64,000 nt of DNA from Alviniconcha marisindica. Lineage: Eukaryota > Mollusca > Gastropoda > Provannidae. The translations under genes and the position numbers were made by a program. The DNA lies in the NCBI GenBank assembly GCA_018857735.1, contig JABMCL010002369.1:62501-126500 (forward strand). Direction: 5' to 3'. The notes under the pieces were generated by a model, which had not been told where the DNA came from, searched no databases, and worked only from the letters and a program-made list of their open reading frames with translations. Shown piece by piece: positions 38,561 through 53,400 of the stretch. The number at the start of each line of letters is the position of its first letter. The first letter of the stretch is position 1.

Positions 38561-40800
38561 ACAGACGAGCTCACGCACTTTTCTGGAGACTACGAAGACA
38601 AAGTATACATTAACACATGGACACGTTCACACACTTTTCTGGAGACTACAAAGTATACATTAACACATGGACACGTTCAGCACTTTTCTGGAGACTACGA
38701 AGACAAAGTATACACTGACACACACGGACACGTTCACACACTTTTCTGGAGACTATGAAGACAAAGTATACATTAACACATGAGACACGTTCACACACTT
38801 TTCTGGAGACACAAAGATACATTAACACATGGACACGTTCAGCACTTCTGGAGACTATGAAGACAGTATACACGCACACAGGACACGTTCACACACTTTT
38901 CTGGAGACTATGAAGACAAGTATACATTAACACATGAACACGTTCACACACTTTTCTGGAGACTAAGACAAAGTATACATTAACACATGGACACGTTCAC
39001 GCACTTTTCTGGAGACTATGAAGACAAAGTATACACGACACACATCGGACACGTTCACACACTTTTCTGGAGACTATGAAGACAAAGTATACATTAACAC
39101 ATGAACACGTTCACACACTTTTCTGGAGACTACAAAGACAAAGTATACATTAACACATGGATACGTTCACGCACTTTTCTGGAGACTATGAAGACAAAGT
39201 ATACATTAACACATGGACACGTTCACGCACATTTTCTGGAGACTAAAAGACAAAGTAATACATTCATACACATGGACACGTTCACGCACTTTTCTGGAGA
39301 CTACAAAGACAAAGTATACATTAACACATGGACACGTTCAAGCACTTTTCTGGAGACTACAAAGTATACATTAACACATGGACACGTTCACACACTTTTC
39401 TGGAGACTACAAAGTATACATTAACACATGGACACGTTCATGCACTTTTCTGGAGACTATGAAGACAAAGTATACACGCACACACGGACACGTTCACACA
39501 CTTTTCTGGAGACTATGAAGACAAAGTATACATTAACACATGAACACGTTCACACACTTTTCTGGAGACTACAAAGACAAAGTATACATTAACACATGGA
39601 TACGTTCACGCACTTTTCTGGAGACTATGAAGACAAAGTATACATTAACACATGGACACGTTCACACACTATTTTTGTGGAGACTATGAAGACACAGTAT
39701 ACATTAACACATGGACACGTTCACGCACATTTCTGGAGACTACAAAGACAAAGTATACATCTACACATGGACACGTTCACGCACTTTTCTGGAGACTACA
39801 AAGACAAAGTATACATTAACACATGGACACGTTCACAGCACTTTTCTGGAGACTACAAAGTATACATTAACACATGGACACGTTCATGCACTTTTCTGGA
39901 GACTATGAAGACAAAGTATACATTAACACATGGACACGTTCACGCACTTTTCTGGAGACTACAAAGACAAAGTATACATTAACACATGGACACGTTCAAG
40001 CACTTTTCTGGAGACTACAAAGTATACATTAACACATGGACACGTTCACACTTTTCTGGAGACTAAAGACAAAGTATACAGACACATGGACACGTTCACA
40101 CACTTTTCTGGAGACTATGAAGACAAAGTATACATTAACACATGGACACGTTCACACACTTTTCTGGAGACTAAAAAAAGTATACATTAACACATGGATA
40201 CGTTCACCACTTTTCTGGAGACTATGAAGACAAAGTATACATTAACACATGGACACGTTCACACACTTTTCTGGAGACTACAAAGTATACATTAACACAT
40301 GGACACGTTCATGCACTTTTCTGGAGACTATGAAGACAAAGTATACACGCACACACGGACACGTTCACACACTTTTCTGGAGACTATGAAGACAAGTATA
40401 CATTAACACATGAACACGTTCACACACTTTTCTGGAGACTACAAAGACAAAGTATACATTAACACATGGATACGTTCACGCACTTTTCTGGAGACTATGA
40501 AGACAAAGTATACATTAACACATGGACACGTTCACACACTTTTCTGGAGACTACAAAGACAAAGTATACATTAACACATGGATACGTTCACACACTTTTC
40601 TGGAGACTATGAAGACAAAGTATACATTAACACATGGACACGTTCACACACTATTTTTGTGGAGACTATGAAGACACAGTATACAAACACACAGACACAT
40701 TCCTGGAGACTATGAAGACAAAGTATACACAAACACACAGACATGCTCACGCACGTTTCTGGAGACTATAAAGACAAAGGATACACTAACACATTTATTC
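38560..40800. repeat. Satellite-like array, about 40 units of 55 bp
   Basis: Units contain CACATGGACACGTTCAC, CTTTTCTGGAGACTA and AAGTATACATTAACA. Variants with indels, and longer recurrent blocks of several units, indicate higher-order duplication. The array lies between the convergent aldolase and LITAF genes. Confidence 0.95.
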
Positions 40801-40999
40801 ATGTGCTATGAGAAAATGTACAAAAAGGAAACAACGTACATGGCATATTATTTACTTATTCTTGCTTCAATTTAACAAGTAGTGGTGTAAAGGTGTTGTG
40901 ATTTTTTCTTCTTCTTTGTGTGTGTAAAAATGTAGAAGGAAAGAATAAAATAAACAATATCCACTATTATCTGAAACCGTTTAAGAATTTTTTCATTAT

Positions 41000-43100
41000 C
41001 CAGAAATCTCTGCAACTGATACCGGAAAATTGTACACAAAAATGTCAAATTCTGAACAAACAAAGCTCCTTTTAAAACATATAAAAAAATATATTAAAAA
41101 AAGGTACACAAAAAGAAATGAACAAGAATTCTTCGTTCAGCCAGATACAGTAGAACCACCTTCAGGCAAACTACCAGAAGGTGAACTTGTGCTCCAGATG
41201 GAGAGACTGAAAATCCCTACTGTGCCATGGATGTGTCTACAAACTGGAGCTCACAGGATGCAGAGGCGGGTCATGTAGCACAAGGAACATTTGTCCTTTT
41301 ATCAACAGTAAATGAGACATTTTGTTTACATGTAAACTTTTCAGTTGGAGAAAAAAACACCACTCAACCCCCCCCCCCCCCCCCCCCCTCACCCCACAAC
41401 AAAAAAAAGAGTTGTAGATTCCATGTACAGCAGGAAAACCCTCAAGTTATATTAATAAATCAGTGAACTGGTTGAATTACTGTGGTGTAGACACGAAGAC
41501 ACACAGACATATATTACCATACAGTTAAAACGGACCAAGAAGGATAAGTATAAACATTATGCATATTGTATAGTAAAGCATCTGTCAACAGGTAAAACAA
41601 AGGTAGGTGACCTCAGTGCAAGGGCATCCTTTTAAAGGAACTAGGCTTCTCAGTACTAGTGAGGAGAAGAAAACAAACAAACAAACAAAACAACATGTTT
41701 TGTAGAATGTTTTCTTATTTGAGTCTCTTTATTTTATTTTATATATAGTCTTTTTCTATAGCATTACTTTTCTTCATCTGCTGGCTAATTTTAAAAGAAA
41801 AAGTGACCAATTACAGGGAGCTAATATGGCTTGGAATTAATCCATTTTATTAAACTAAAAAGAAGAAGAAAAAACCCTATTAAAGTTCACTCCACAGAAA
41901 GAAACACTACAGTATACAAAATAATAAGGGAACAAACATGGAAATGAATGTATTTCTTCCTTGAGCTGCACACAAAACTGAGACCCGCGCATTGTGCTAT
42001 CCATGATGTCCAAGACACTTGGGAGACATCAAACTTAAATGCAAGAAAGAGCACACAGTGAAAGAGTGCATAAAGAGTGCCAGTGACACTGACAACTAGT
42101 GAAACTGACAGTAAACAAACTCTACCTTCGATCACCATTCCCCACCCACCCCCTTCCCATCATTCTTTTTTCACCTGCTCCAAGTACTCAAAAACGTAAT
42201 TTTGATTCAAATCGGAGAAGGCTAGTTCCTTTAACAAAGAGTGCACTCTTGAGCAACACCAAGAGAGGAAATATTAATGTAACTGTTAAAATTTACGTCA
42301 AAAACACATTTAAATCAGATCAGATGGAGATTGCAATGTTTTCCCTCAAGCTGTCACTGTTTAACTCTACCCTTTCCCAAACCATCAAAACATTTTTATC
42401 CCCCAAAGAAAAAAGAAACAAAACTTTCAAAATATAGCTTACTTCAAACATTAATAATTCAGACCCGAGGGAAACAGAATATCCTGTTAACAATACAAAC
42501 ACTTGAAACATACAATTCAGCCCATTCCATATTCAAATAACTAATCCTTTATAAAAACAAAAAATGAAGAAAGGAGGACTGCTAGTGTCCCAAAACAAGA
42601 TCCAAACACAAAAGGTTAAAATAAATAAAAAATACTCATTTAATATTTGTGTCTTCTCATATTAAATAAGCAGGCTTTTTGTTTTAGTTTTTTTTAACCT
42701 TTTATGGCTTTGGATCAATGCAAAAGAAAGCAACAAAAACACAGAAACTGGGTTGGTCCAGACAAAACTCTTTGGTTGTGACAAAGAATCATTTGTGTTT
42801 TCCCCCACCCACATCATTACAAGTTGCACCATTCTGTCGAACCTTCAAACGGGAGACCGCTTTCATCTGTCCCAAATCAAACACCGCAGACAATCAAAAC
42901 AATGTAAATCAACTTAGTTGGGTAGTATCACAAAGTTGGTGACGTACTGTCACTGAACTGTACAAACAACTTAGAACACCCAGAGCAGCTTCTCACTTGT
43001 CTGGTTAATAGTATACATAAACAGCAAAAATCCCTGCTCCCAGGGGTGATACAAAATATAATATCACTAAAATTTGTCAGTTAAGAATGAACAAGTAAGT
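41000..43100 (-). other. Probable LITAF 3' flank or untranslated region
   Basis: AT-rich non-repetitive sequence except a 20-C run at 41370-41389. Possible minus-strand poly(A) signals are at 41728-41738 and 41846-41851. No separate gene is supported. Confidence 0.35.
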
Positions 43101-43104
43101 ACTT

Positions 43105-43268
43105 GGATGCTGTATAAAAGGGTGTGCTTCAGGCTCATGTTTGGTGCAAACACCTTACAAACACTCTTACACTATATTAATAATAATACATAAATTGTCT
43201 ATAGCGCTATTCCCTGCCGACATTTTAGTGTTCTGTCAACCGCCCAGGGTCACCACAGCACAAAAAGG
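43105..43268 (+). repeat. 164-bp direct duplicate, copy 1
   Basis: Identical over 164 bp to 44977-45140. It includes CGCTATTCCCTGCCGACATT and TGTCAACCGCCCAGGGTCAC, the second resembling the SINE family 2 core. Confidence 0.92.
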
Positions 43269-44705
43269 CTGAAAAAAGAATAAAAACCTACTGGAAGGTA
43301 GAAGAGGAACTTCTTTTTACACAACCAGTACTGACAAAAATGAACACAATGTTTATAAATTCTATCAGTGGAAGTGGAGTTGATTGCAAAAACGTTTTAA
43401 TAAAGTAGAACATGGCGGCAAAACCACCCCTTCTTAAAATGAACGTTAACTGTCTTGTAAGCTGAGCAAACAAAGTGAATGGGAAAATATCTAGTATTAG
43501 ACTTGAAAGTTTTCTGATATTCACTATGATCTAGCAGTAAAGCAAATTTACAGCTTGTATTTTTGTATTTTTTTAAAGTAAATATTTCAGACTGATTGTT
43601 TTAAGGAAAATAATTCTTGAGCACTTTAACATGTATACAAACTGAACTCAATTTATACAAAACAACATGGTATGTAAAACAAAATTACACAGTTGCCATC
43701 ATCTCATTCCATCACCTCAGCTTTTGTGAGCGAGAGAAAAGGAAAAAGACAGAAAAAACTTTGTTTTTGTGAAAATGTTTTAATCTTGGGTGTATCATTA
43801 ACCAACTTTTTGCTTGTAGTTGTACTATGGCGTACCCATACGGTTTTTGTTTTTATTATTATTAACTTCTTGCTGCTACTACCTTTTTTCCCCTTCTTCC
43901 CTTTTTACAAAATTGTATATCATCAGGCTTTTTTCTCTTCTAACAATCAGTTATTTGATTTAGTGGTGGCAACTGTATTACTGTTATGAAAAGTAGCGAA
44001 AATCAAATACAAGAATTTTTGATGTACCAAAAGAGTAAAACTGTGTGCCAATACATATACATATATACACAAGCCATAATAATAAATCCCACTAAAAGTG
44101 TGTAGCACTAGTAGTAGTATTAGCAAAGACATCACTGTGTCTGTGTATCACCAAAAACAGTACTGTATAAAGACACAAAAACCTGCTCATTCTGATTACA
44201 TTCTAATCTTTTGATTCTGAACATGGACCAGCTTTCCTAAAGATACAAGGTTACAAGGTTGGATGTAACTGTGAAATAAAATGAACAGAATCCTAGAATC
44301 CATCACTTTGGGGGAGTCAAATATCTTCTTTTCAAAGCTGTCATTTTTTTAGAGACAAAAATACAGAGCAACATCCATGACCTGCAAGGATTCAAATTAC
44401 AACAGCCATGTTGACTAAAATGCAACAGAAAACTGGTCTCTGCAGAATCATGGGTCTCAATGTAAGACATTGGGAATGTCAATCAAGCCTAATTATAACA
44501 GGAAGAAAGGAAAAGGAAAAAGTGGAGAGAAAAAAAACGGAAAAAAATCCACGCACACTCAAAAGAATACGCTGCAATCAGCAGCCCAACCCCCTTTTTT
44601 TTCTTCTCACAATCATTTTCTTGCTGCTGAAGCAGCCCAGCGTTCGTAGCAATCGTTTGCTCTTTCAAAGGCCATTTCCTTCGGAACCCAGGACGTGGAC
44701 GTGCA

Positions 44706-46800
44706 TTACATGCGGCTCCAGCGAGCCACCTGCTGACGGCAGTTGGGGCAGGTGTGGATGACGTCCTTGCAGCCATCCACGCAGAAGGGAATCAGGCAGC
44801 AGCCCAGGTCACACCTGCCACAGGTTGCAAAGTGGAATCAGAACAAGTTCACTGACAGTGACGTGTTAAAGACAAGGGATTGCAAATCCTAAGGGGCTGG
44901 CTGGGATGGGGGGTAGGGGGGTGGGGGGTGGGGTAGGATGGTAAAGGGGGGGGGGGGGGGGTAGGATGGTAAAGGGGGATGCTGTATAAAAGGGTGTGCT
45001 TCAGGCTCATGTTTGGTGCAAACACCTTACAAACACTCTTACACTATATTAATAATAATACATAAATTGTCTATAGCGCTATTCCCTGCCGACATTTTAG
45101 TGTTCTGTCAACCGCCCAGGGTCACCACAGCACAAAAAGGGGGGGGGGGAGGGGGGTATGTACCCGATTTCCTTTTTCTACCAATTGAGCTGCATGCTAA
45201 AATGCTATGTGTGCTTCAAAAGCACATTTCTAAGCCACGACTGACATCAAACTACTGCCTCTTCCCACTCATAAAATTGAGTATTTTCAAACACACACAA
45301 TCCTTTTTAAATTAGCAGTTGTAAAAAAAAAAAAAAAAAAACACACACAATTTTACTAACATACTCCACTGAAAGGTTGTGTGAAATAAATCAAAGCACG
45401 ACTTGCACCACCCATAGACAAAACCAAGGTACCCTTTTCTCCATCACACCTACCCAACAAGGCAGAGGATCAGCCAAATTTTGAAAAGCAAGCAATGCAA
45501 TCCATTAATATGTGATATTAAAGAGAGTCACAAGGCAAGTACACAAGCCAAATTTCATTAATTTATCTAAATTTTTTGAGATATCACCCTTCAAATAGTC
45601 ACCATTTTAGGCATTTTACATGCTTTTTACAAAATGCCATTTTGTATGGCTCTAGCATAAAAATTATTGGTCACACATCCACCCAACTTATTTTACACAG
45701 TGTCTGCACTACATAGACTAAACACAATTTTTTCAGTAGTCATCCGTACTCAAATATTGGAGATGTAGAGTGCCAAAAATGGAAAAATCACTAATTCTGA
45801 CATTGTCCGATCACCAATCTTTGACGGTACACTACCGTGACAAGATCAAACATAACATGGGAATGGAAAGAGGTACAACCATAATTCTGGCATCAACTGA
45901 TTCAGCATTAATTAGACAATACAAATTCACAAGTCTAAAGAAGTGCAAACAAATTTTACCTACAGAGGCAAGTTTCCATGAGAAAAAAGGGTGCAAATAT
46001 CCCACGAATCTTTGATGGTAATAGCATTAAAGCAAATCAAACTCTGGAATGGAAAGAGATACAGCCATGGTTCTGGTATCTGCAGATTCAGCATTAATCA
46101 GAGAAGGCAAATGCACAGCATAAGGAAATTCAGGCAAATTTTAGATATATGTAGACTTGTTTGAATGAGGAAATGAAGTTAAAAACTGCAGTCCAAGTGT
46201 GGCCTCGTGGTAGATGTTGGGGCCTGCCTCGCTTTCTAGGACCAATTCTCTCCTCAAGATGATGAAACTGATCATCCTCTGAAATCATTAACAAAGAAAT
46301 ATATAAACAAACAGGTAAAAAAGATTTATTTCAACATAAACAGCACACTAACACTTCATACTCACCAATTAAATACACTTAATACTCACCGATTAAATCA
46401 TCAAATTCTGAAGTTTAGTTGTAAATAACACTTACTTGACTTTGTGTGAATCATGCAGTAATAACTTGAGAAATAAATCAATCAGAAAGGTACAAACAAA
46501 AGGAAGCAGACAAGAACTAATTTTCAGGTATTTGACTACTACTACCAGTCTCAGCTACTGAAACAATCCCAGAAGCAAAACCCCAACTGGAGTCACTCTA
46601 GCCATTATTTGACAATATTTAAAAACAAAAAACTGCCCTACCTTAGATAAAAGACCTGGATTATTAAAGAAACTAACAAAAATTGGAGTCCCACTTCAAT
46701 GACATTTAAAAATTTACAAGCTCAAAACTATTTAATGTTGCTCTGTGAGTTATTTTATTTCCCCAACCCCCTCCCACCCCCACATTTGATGTGGCTCTTG

Positions 46801-46885
<85 letters not shown>

Positions 46886-49800
46886 AGATACTTTCATTTT
46901 GTTTCCTGTTCAGTCTTTCTTATTGACTTAGTTACTAATGTCTTGTCAATCATGCTTGTAAAATGTTAAACAAAAACCAAAAAACTTGTCATTATTACTT
47001 CTCAATTTTAAATCTCCCCGCCCCCCCCTAATTATTATTATATACAAAGATTGAAAGAATCATGTAATTTTGAGCCCCATGTGCACAAAAGGTGGAAGAG
47101 AAAGAAGATGGGGGGAAAAGAAGAAATTAATTCTTCAGAAGCAAATACAATTCCAAACTCTCAATATAACATTAATTTTGGCTGGTGGCTCGTTTTTATT
47201 TTGTTTTATCTAGATGAGCAGATCTACTGTAAAAAACACATATTGGGTCGTGACTGCATGTCTGCTAGCTAAATCAGAGTTATTGTCCCTGACAAGAATT
47301 TTTTTTTTTTTTTTTTAAATCATTCACTTCCTAAATTTCCTTTAAAAAAATTCACTGTTGAGAACATACACCATACATCAGTTTTTTGTCAATTCGGATT
47401 TACGGTGAAAGAAATTACTACTTTTACAGCAGTTTGCATTTTGGAGGAAATAATGAGGAGCTAACTCTGTAATGTTGTTCAAACTACAACCAGACCACAA
47501 CGAATTTGCTTCAATTGCATTCAAAGAGATGTCAACAGCATAAAAATACAGTTATGGTTGTGTTGGAAACTCACTTAGTTATCACTAAAATAAAAAACTT
47601 ACCACGGTTTCTTTCCAGTTCCTCCAGGGTGATTATCTTTTTTGCCACTCGCATAGTCGCAGACTTTAGCGATCGCGCAACTCGAGCAGACGACAAAATC
47701 TAGGGGGTCTCCACTTTCCGTTGCACAGGAACTCTTACAAGAACTCGCTTCCGGATCAAACGACAGACCATTTTAAAGAGCGAAAATTCGTCTTTCCAGT
47801 GATACCAAATTGAATATGGTGCATTCAAACTTTCTTGGTGTAAATTTACGGGAAATGAACGTATTTTTCAACTCAATTTTTGCTGCAGTCGAAAACGAAG
47901 AATTTGAACGAATTTTATAACGGATAAATCTACGGGAATTCCTTTTTCTAAAAATAGTAACTTTATATGTGTACGTTTTTCTTGTAAAAGTTCGCCAATG
48001 GTTTTCTGAAAGCAACCGTTTTCCGACCTCGCTCATCTGACTTTCGACGTCAGAACCATGCTCGGTTTCCGACCGCTTGGTGTGTTCATTAAAACTTCTT
48101 CCAAACTCACAATACACCATTCACACACAAAATAATGGCATCAACAAGTCATAAAAAGATCATTTTTTGCCTGACAGTTTTTTTTACTGACAAACTGCAC
48201 AAAACAAGGCAGATACGACAAGTTGAAAATGAGCAATATTTGCCTCGCGACGACCATGCTACCCAGCGCTAAAGAGAGGCTGGTCCTACCTAGACAAAGG
48301 TACCCCTTTCTCCATCACATCTACCCAACAAGGCAGCGAATCAGACAAAGGTACCCCTTTATCCATCACACCTACCCAACAAGGCAGAGGATCAGACAAA
48401 GGTACCCCTTTCTCCATCACACCTACCCAACAAGGCAGAGGATCAGACAAAGGTACCCCTTTCTCCATCACACCTACCCAACAAGGCAGAGGATCAGACA
48501 AAGGTACCCCTTTCTCCATCACACCTACCCAACAAGGCAGAGGATCAGACAAAGGTACCCCTTTCTCCATCACACCTACCCAACAAGGCAGAGGATCAGA
48601 CAAAGGTACCCCTTTCTCCATCACACCTACCCAACAAGGCAGAGGATCAGACAAAGGTACCCCTTTCTCCATCACACCTACCCAACAAGGCAGAGGATCA
48701 GACAAAGGTACCCCTTTCTCCATCACACCTACCCAACAAGGCAGAGGATCAGACAAAGGTACCCCTTTCTCCATCACACCTACCCAACAAGGCAGAGGAT
48801 CAGACAAAGGTACCCCTTTCTCCATCACACCTACCCAACAAGGCAGAGGATCAGACAAAGGTACCCCTTTCTCCATCACACCTACCCAACAAGGCAGAGG
48901 ATCAGACAAACGATCCAGGTGAAGGTGCCAGTCTCGTACTGCGTCGCAGTGACAATCTCCGCCTGGCAATGGGGGCAGCGAGTGTGCACTGGTGATTCGC
49001 GGAATGTCTGCACCACTGTCAGCGCTGGCTGGGTCACCACCACGGTGGTCTGGCCGCTCTGTGCATAGCCTGGCTGCACTGGCTGACCATAGGCTGGCTG
49101 ACCATATGCTGGCTGGCCATACCCTGGCTGGGCTGTAAACGAGGCAGATGGGTATACGTGACAGATGGGGCATATGTCACATGATGGCTCACAATAGACC
49201 ATAAGATATACAGCTTTGTTGATCTCAACCAACAGAAATGACAGGCTGTTAAGTAAAAAATAATATTTTAGGCATTCTATATTTATAAGATATCCTTAGT
49301 CAAATCTGGTAACCAAATGCCAGCCATAAAGAAAATCTGAAAAACATGAATCAGAACTTGCTGGATGTACATTTTTACTTCAAGTCACAAAAGATGGCAA
49401 GACCATTCCACAGGTTGAACAAAACTGGACTGTGGTTAATTCACAGAAGTTAAACTCAAACAGAATTTCTTGACATGACTCCATCTTACCTTACTTACTA
49501 CAATTATAATCATTGCTTGTGTTTGGTCAAACAGAATAGGTCCATGTTTTGTCTCAGCTCTGGGCCAAAAGACTGTTTAATTATACATGTATTCAGTTAA
49601 CAATTCCTTTGTAAATGTCATATCAAACAGCAGTCTGCTATAGGCAACCACTGAAAAACCCTGTGATGGCTTAAGATCCAGATTACAGAAGTGTTACTGT
49701 TAGTGTTACAACTGTATCTATTCTGTTGGACTGTAAGCTCACACAGAAGGGAATCTGATAGGGTGCAGATTAGACCGTCTTCTGTAAACTGCAGATGGTG

Positions 49801-50098
49801 GTCTTTAAATATACCATGAATTTATTTGCATTTTTAATATTTAACTGATGTGCAAATAAAGTACACAGCATGTAAACACAGCTTCTGTATATATTACAGT
49901 AGCTAAAGTACAGATGTGCTAATAAGTAACAATTACACCATGTGATGTTCCATTGTTCTCAGACATCTATGTGTAATAACACAGTAGGTACTTGGTCCTA
50001 TGAATTATACATTCCAGCCTTCCTCTGAAATGCAGACACAAGTCACTTTACAGAAAGTGACTGTGGTGCTGAAACTAAAAGACCAACATCAAGCTATA

Positions 50099-50130
<32 letters not shown>

Positions 50131-50393
50131 ATGCTGAGAAGGTGTCATAGTTCTGTGTGCGAGTCAATACTCAACTGGTGCTAACAATGAGATGCAAGTA
50201 AAAACAATGAGATGCAAGTAAAAAGCTCTGGATATGCCACAAGCTAACACAGTCATCAGTGCAAGTAAAAACAGCAGCTAGAACAGATATCACTACAATG
50301 GCGACTGTACTACCAATACCAAACTACACACTCTATTGCACTTGGCAATAATGTAATGGGCTGAACAATTTTAGTACTCATGGTCTAATTTCA

Positions 50394-50426
<33 letters not shown>

Positions 50427-53400
50427 CGTGCGTGTCTGTGTGCGTGCATGCATGCGTATATTGAGAAAGTGTAGTTAGAAGCATGGATTTAGAAAAGCAG
50501 CTTCGCAAAGATGACACTTACAGTACATCAACATGTGTTTGGTTTGTTGGCATGGAAGCAAGTGGCAGGTGCTTTGCTGCACTTCAAAGTGCATTCCTTG
50601 TGCTGTGTATATATATATATATAATGGTTGCTTGGCAATAAAGTCTCCCTATCCTTATAGGTTAGAGAACAGCGCTTTATAAGAATTATTTATTATTATT
50701 AGTAGTAGTTTTGGTTGATAGGCGATAACGGTAGAGAACAGCACTTTATAAGAATTATTTATTATGATTATTTTTTATAAATCCTAGTTTCACGTTTAAA
50801 GTTAGACAGTTCCTCTTCAGGTGAGCACCTTGCAGACAAGTTTTATATTAACACATGTTATGCACTGCGTGCCCCCAGCCCCGCCCCCATATGTGACAGC
50901 TGAGCTGAACTCCCTTGCAAAGTTTAGCAACCAGCATAACACAGACCAACCTTTCCATCACATACAGAAACATGTTGGTTCCCCTTAATGGCTTAAGCAT
51001 CCAGGTTGTGCCAATCAGAGTACTGTTTCTAAATCATGTTTCCTGGACTGGTCATCAATTTACCTTTCCATTCCTACCAAACTGTGCCACAAAAGTGTGT
51101 TTCTAACAAGCAGTGCAACCTGTGCACACACACACACACACAAACAAAACTAAAAAAGAATAAAGGGAAGTTCGCAAACATGGATCGGCAGAAAGCAGCT
51201 GCAAATGTATCACTGATGAGTCTTTTGTATCTATCTATCTATCTACCTATCTATCTATACATATATATATATATGCACACTGGTCGGAAAACAGAGAAAA
51301 TGCCCCAATGTTTCCATCTGTAGGCACCAGCTGGCTGTCGCATTAGAGTTTAGACAAAATAAGTCCATTTTGTGCTTCAGGCGTAGCCATGTTGGCTGGC
51401 TATTTACCAACGAAGAGCAGAAACAGTTGGCTGGTGACACTCCGGCACTTGATACTTTGGCCACACATTTTTCGGCCTTGTTCATCAAGTCACAGATACA
51501 GACTGGGTGCAACACAGCAGCATTCAGGGTCGTGTTTTCACGACTCATTGTTTCAAAGAGAGACTGTTTCAGAAACAGGACCAGAAAATAACTGATCAAC
51601 CCCAATCGAAAGGAGTCAGGACCTGTGACACCTCTTCAGTTTGTGTTCCCCTTTAGTTTAAGCTAGTGAGCATATATACATATGTATGAACAGTTAGGCG
51701 AACTGACAACGGTAATCTGAAACAAGAGTAAAGTGAGATCCAAACACATGTAAGGTTCAAAAGAACGCTATTTATTAGGACAAAACACAGTTCTTCCAAG
51801 CACTGGGCATGAAAACAACACAACTCAACTGAAAACAAATACGTAGCTTAGCTATCCATCTCATTTTTCACCATTTCACTGTTGTTTGTCATTTTACAGC
51901 TTGATAATGGGATTATCCCGAAAATTTGCATGTCGTGTTTTGTCCTATTAAATAGCGTTCTTTTGAATTTTTTATGTGTTTGAAACTGGCAACAGCGATT
52001 AAAACTAAACAAAGCAAAATTCAAAGTTACCACAGACTGACTTCAATCTATGAATCAAACCACCGCCACCATTGTTACTGACACCCGGTTAAATTGATGA
52101 CTCAGCAACATCACACGTAATATGCACACTTGACCACAAGGCTATGCCTATGGTGATGTCACTGCAAAGTCACTGCAAACTACAGTGGAACCCTCTTAGA
52201 CAAAGTGGCTTTGGACAATCAATATTTCTTATAAAATTAGTTGTTCTTCACACAGACTGGTTTTAGAAGAACTTGGAGAAAGTTCTAAAAAGCACACTAT
52301 GACCGTTTTTCAATCACTCTGTTACAGTGCTAGAGCAGAATTTCATCCTAAAGGCATTCAGTCTGAACTTACTTCAGACTAATGTGATGTTACATAGTAT
52401 TTGTAAGACGCTTACACCTAGCGTGAGCCCGCAGAGCACTAAGAGGGTTCATCTGTATTTATGACAGACCAACTGCAAGTGATGTTGATGTGATACTGAC
52501 ACAGTGAAAGGTGTGACATATATTTGACATAAGTACCTGGATAAGGTCCTGGGGGCACACCATAAGCTGAAGAGCAAAGAGAGTCAAGACAGCAGGTAAG
52601 ACAGCATACATGCACGCACACTTCAGGCATGTATACAACTCTTACTGTTCGGTACTAAGCAATACATACAGCTGATTTCAGGGACATTTGGAAAATTAAT
52701 TAATTCACGTAACAATAACATACATACATGTATGATACATTTGTATTCATATATGTTCAAAATAACAATAGTAGTTACTGAAAATCTGCTTATATCTATC
52801 TATCTATCAATATATAATATATATATATATGAACACAATTTTAGTCACAAGTTCGCAGTATACAGATAAACATTAAATAATGGCAACGTTAAATTATTTA
52901 ATGGCAACGTTAAATAAGTTAAAAAGGCACACAGAATACATCAATCAATCACATACAACCACTCTCAGATCCCACTAAAACATAGCTGCAACGGAAGCAC
53001 TCCTAGACATAGTGTCTGCAAAGTTCACACACAGAACAAAAATGCATGCACCTAGAGATAATCTTCAAAAGTGAAAGCACATATATGTATACACGTACAG
53101 GACCACAAACACACGCACGGACAATGTTGCTGGAAAAACAGGAAGGTGAGATATGAATGAGCTTGCCAGGCATCCCAGTCAGTCATTTGATTAATGTAAT
53201 TAATCTCATCAAACATCAATAATAGTAATAGTACTGTCATCATTGCAAATGTTTATGACATTATCATTGATAATTAATATCAGCATCACTGAACTGCAGT
53301 TAATGGTCTTGTGTTTTTGTGTGTGTGTTACATATGGAATGAATATGCCAAAACTTATGGAGAACCAGTAACTGCGCTACGCATTTTTTAAACTGGTGTG

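Noticed and set aside
41030..41278. 82-codon plus-strand frame downstream of the satellite
   Set aside because: Lys-rich AT-driven frame with no homology recognised, probably within the LITAF 3' region.
47773..48120. 115-codon minus-strand frame
   Set aside because: No start context, splice signal or recognisable motif; left unannotated.
48223..49173. Open frames of 281 (plus) and 295 (minus) codons with 17-residue repeats
   Set aside because: These are false frames through the 51-bp array. The true LITAF reading frame at the exon end is different and stops just past the donor.
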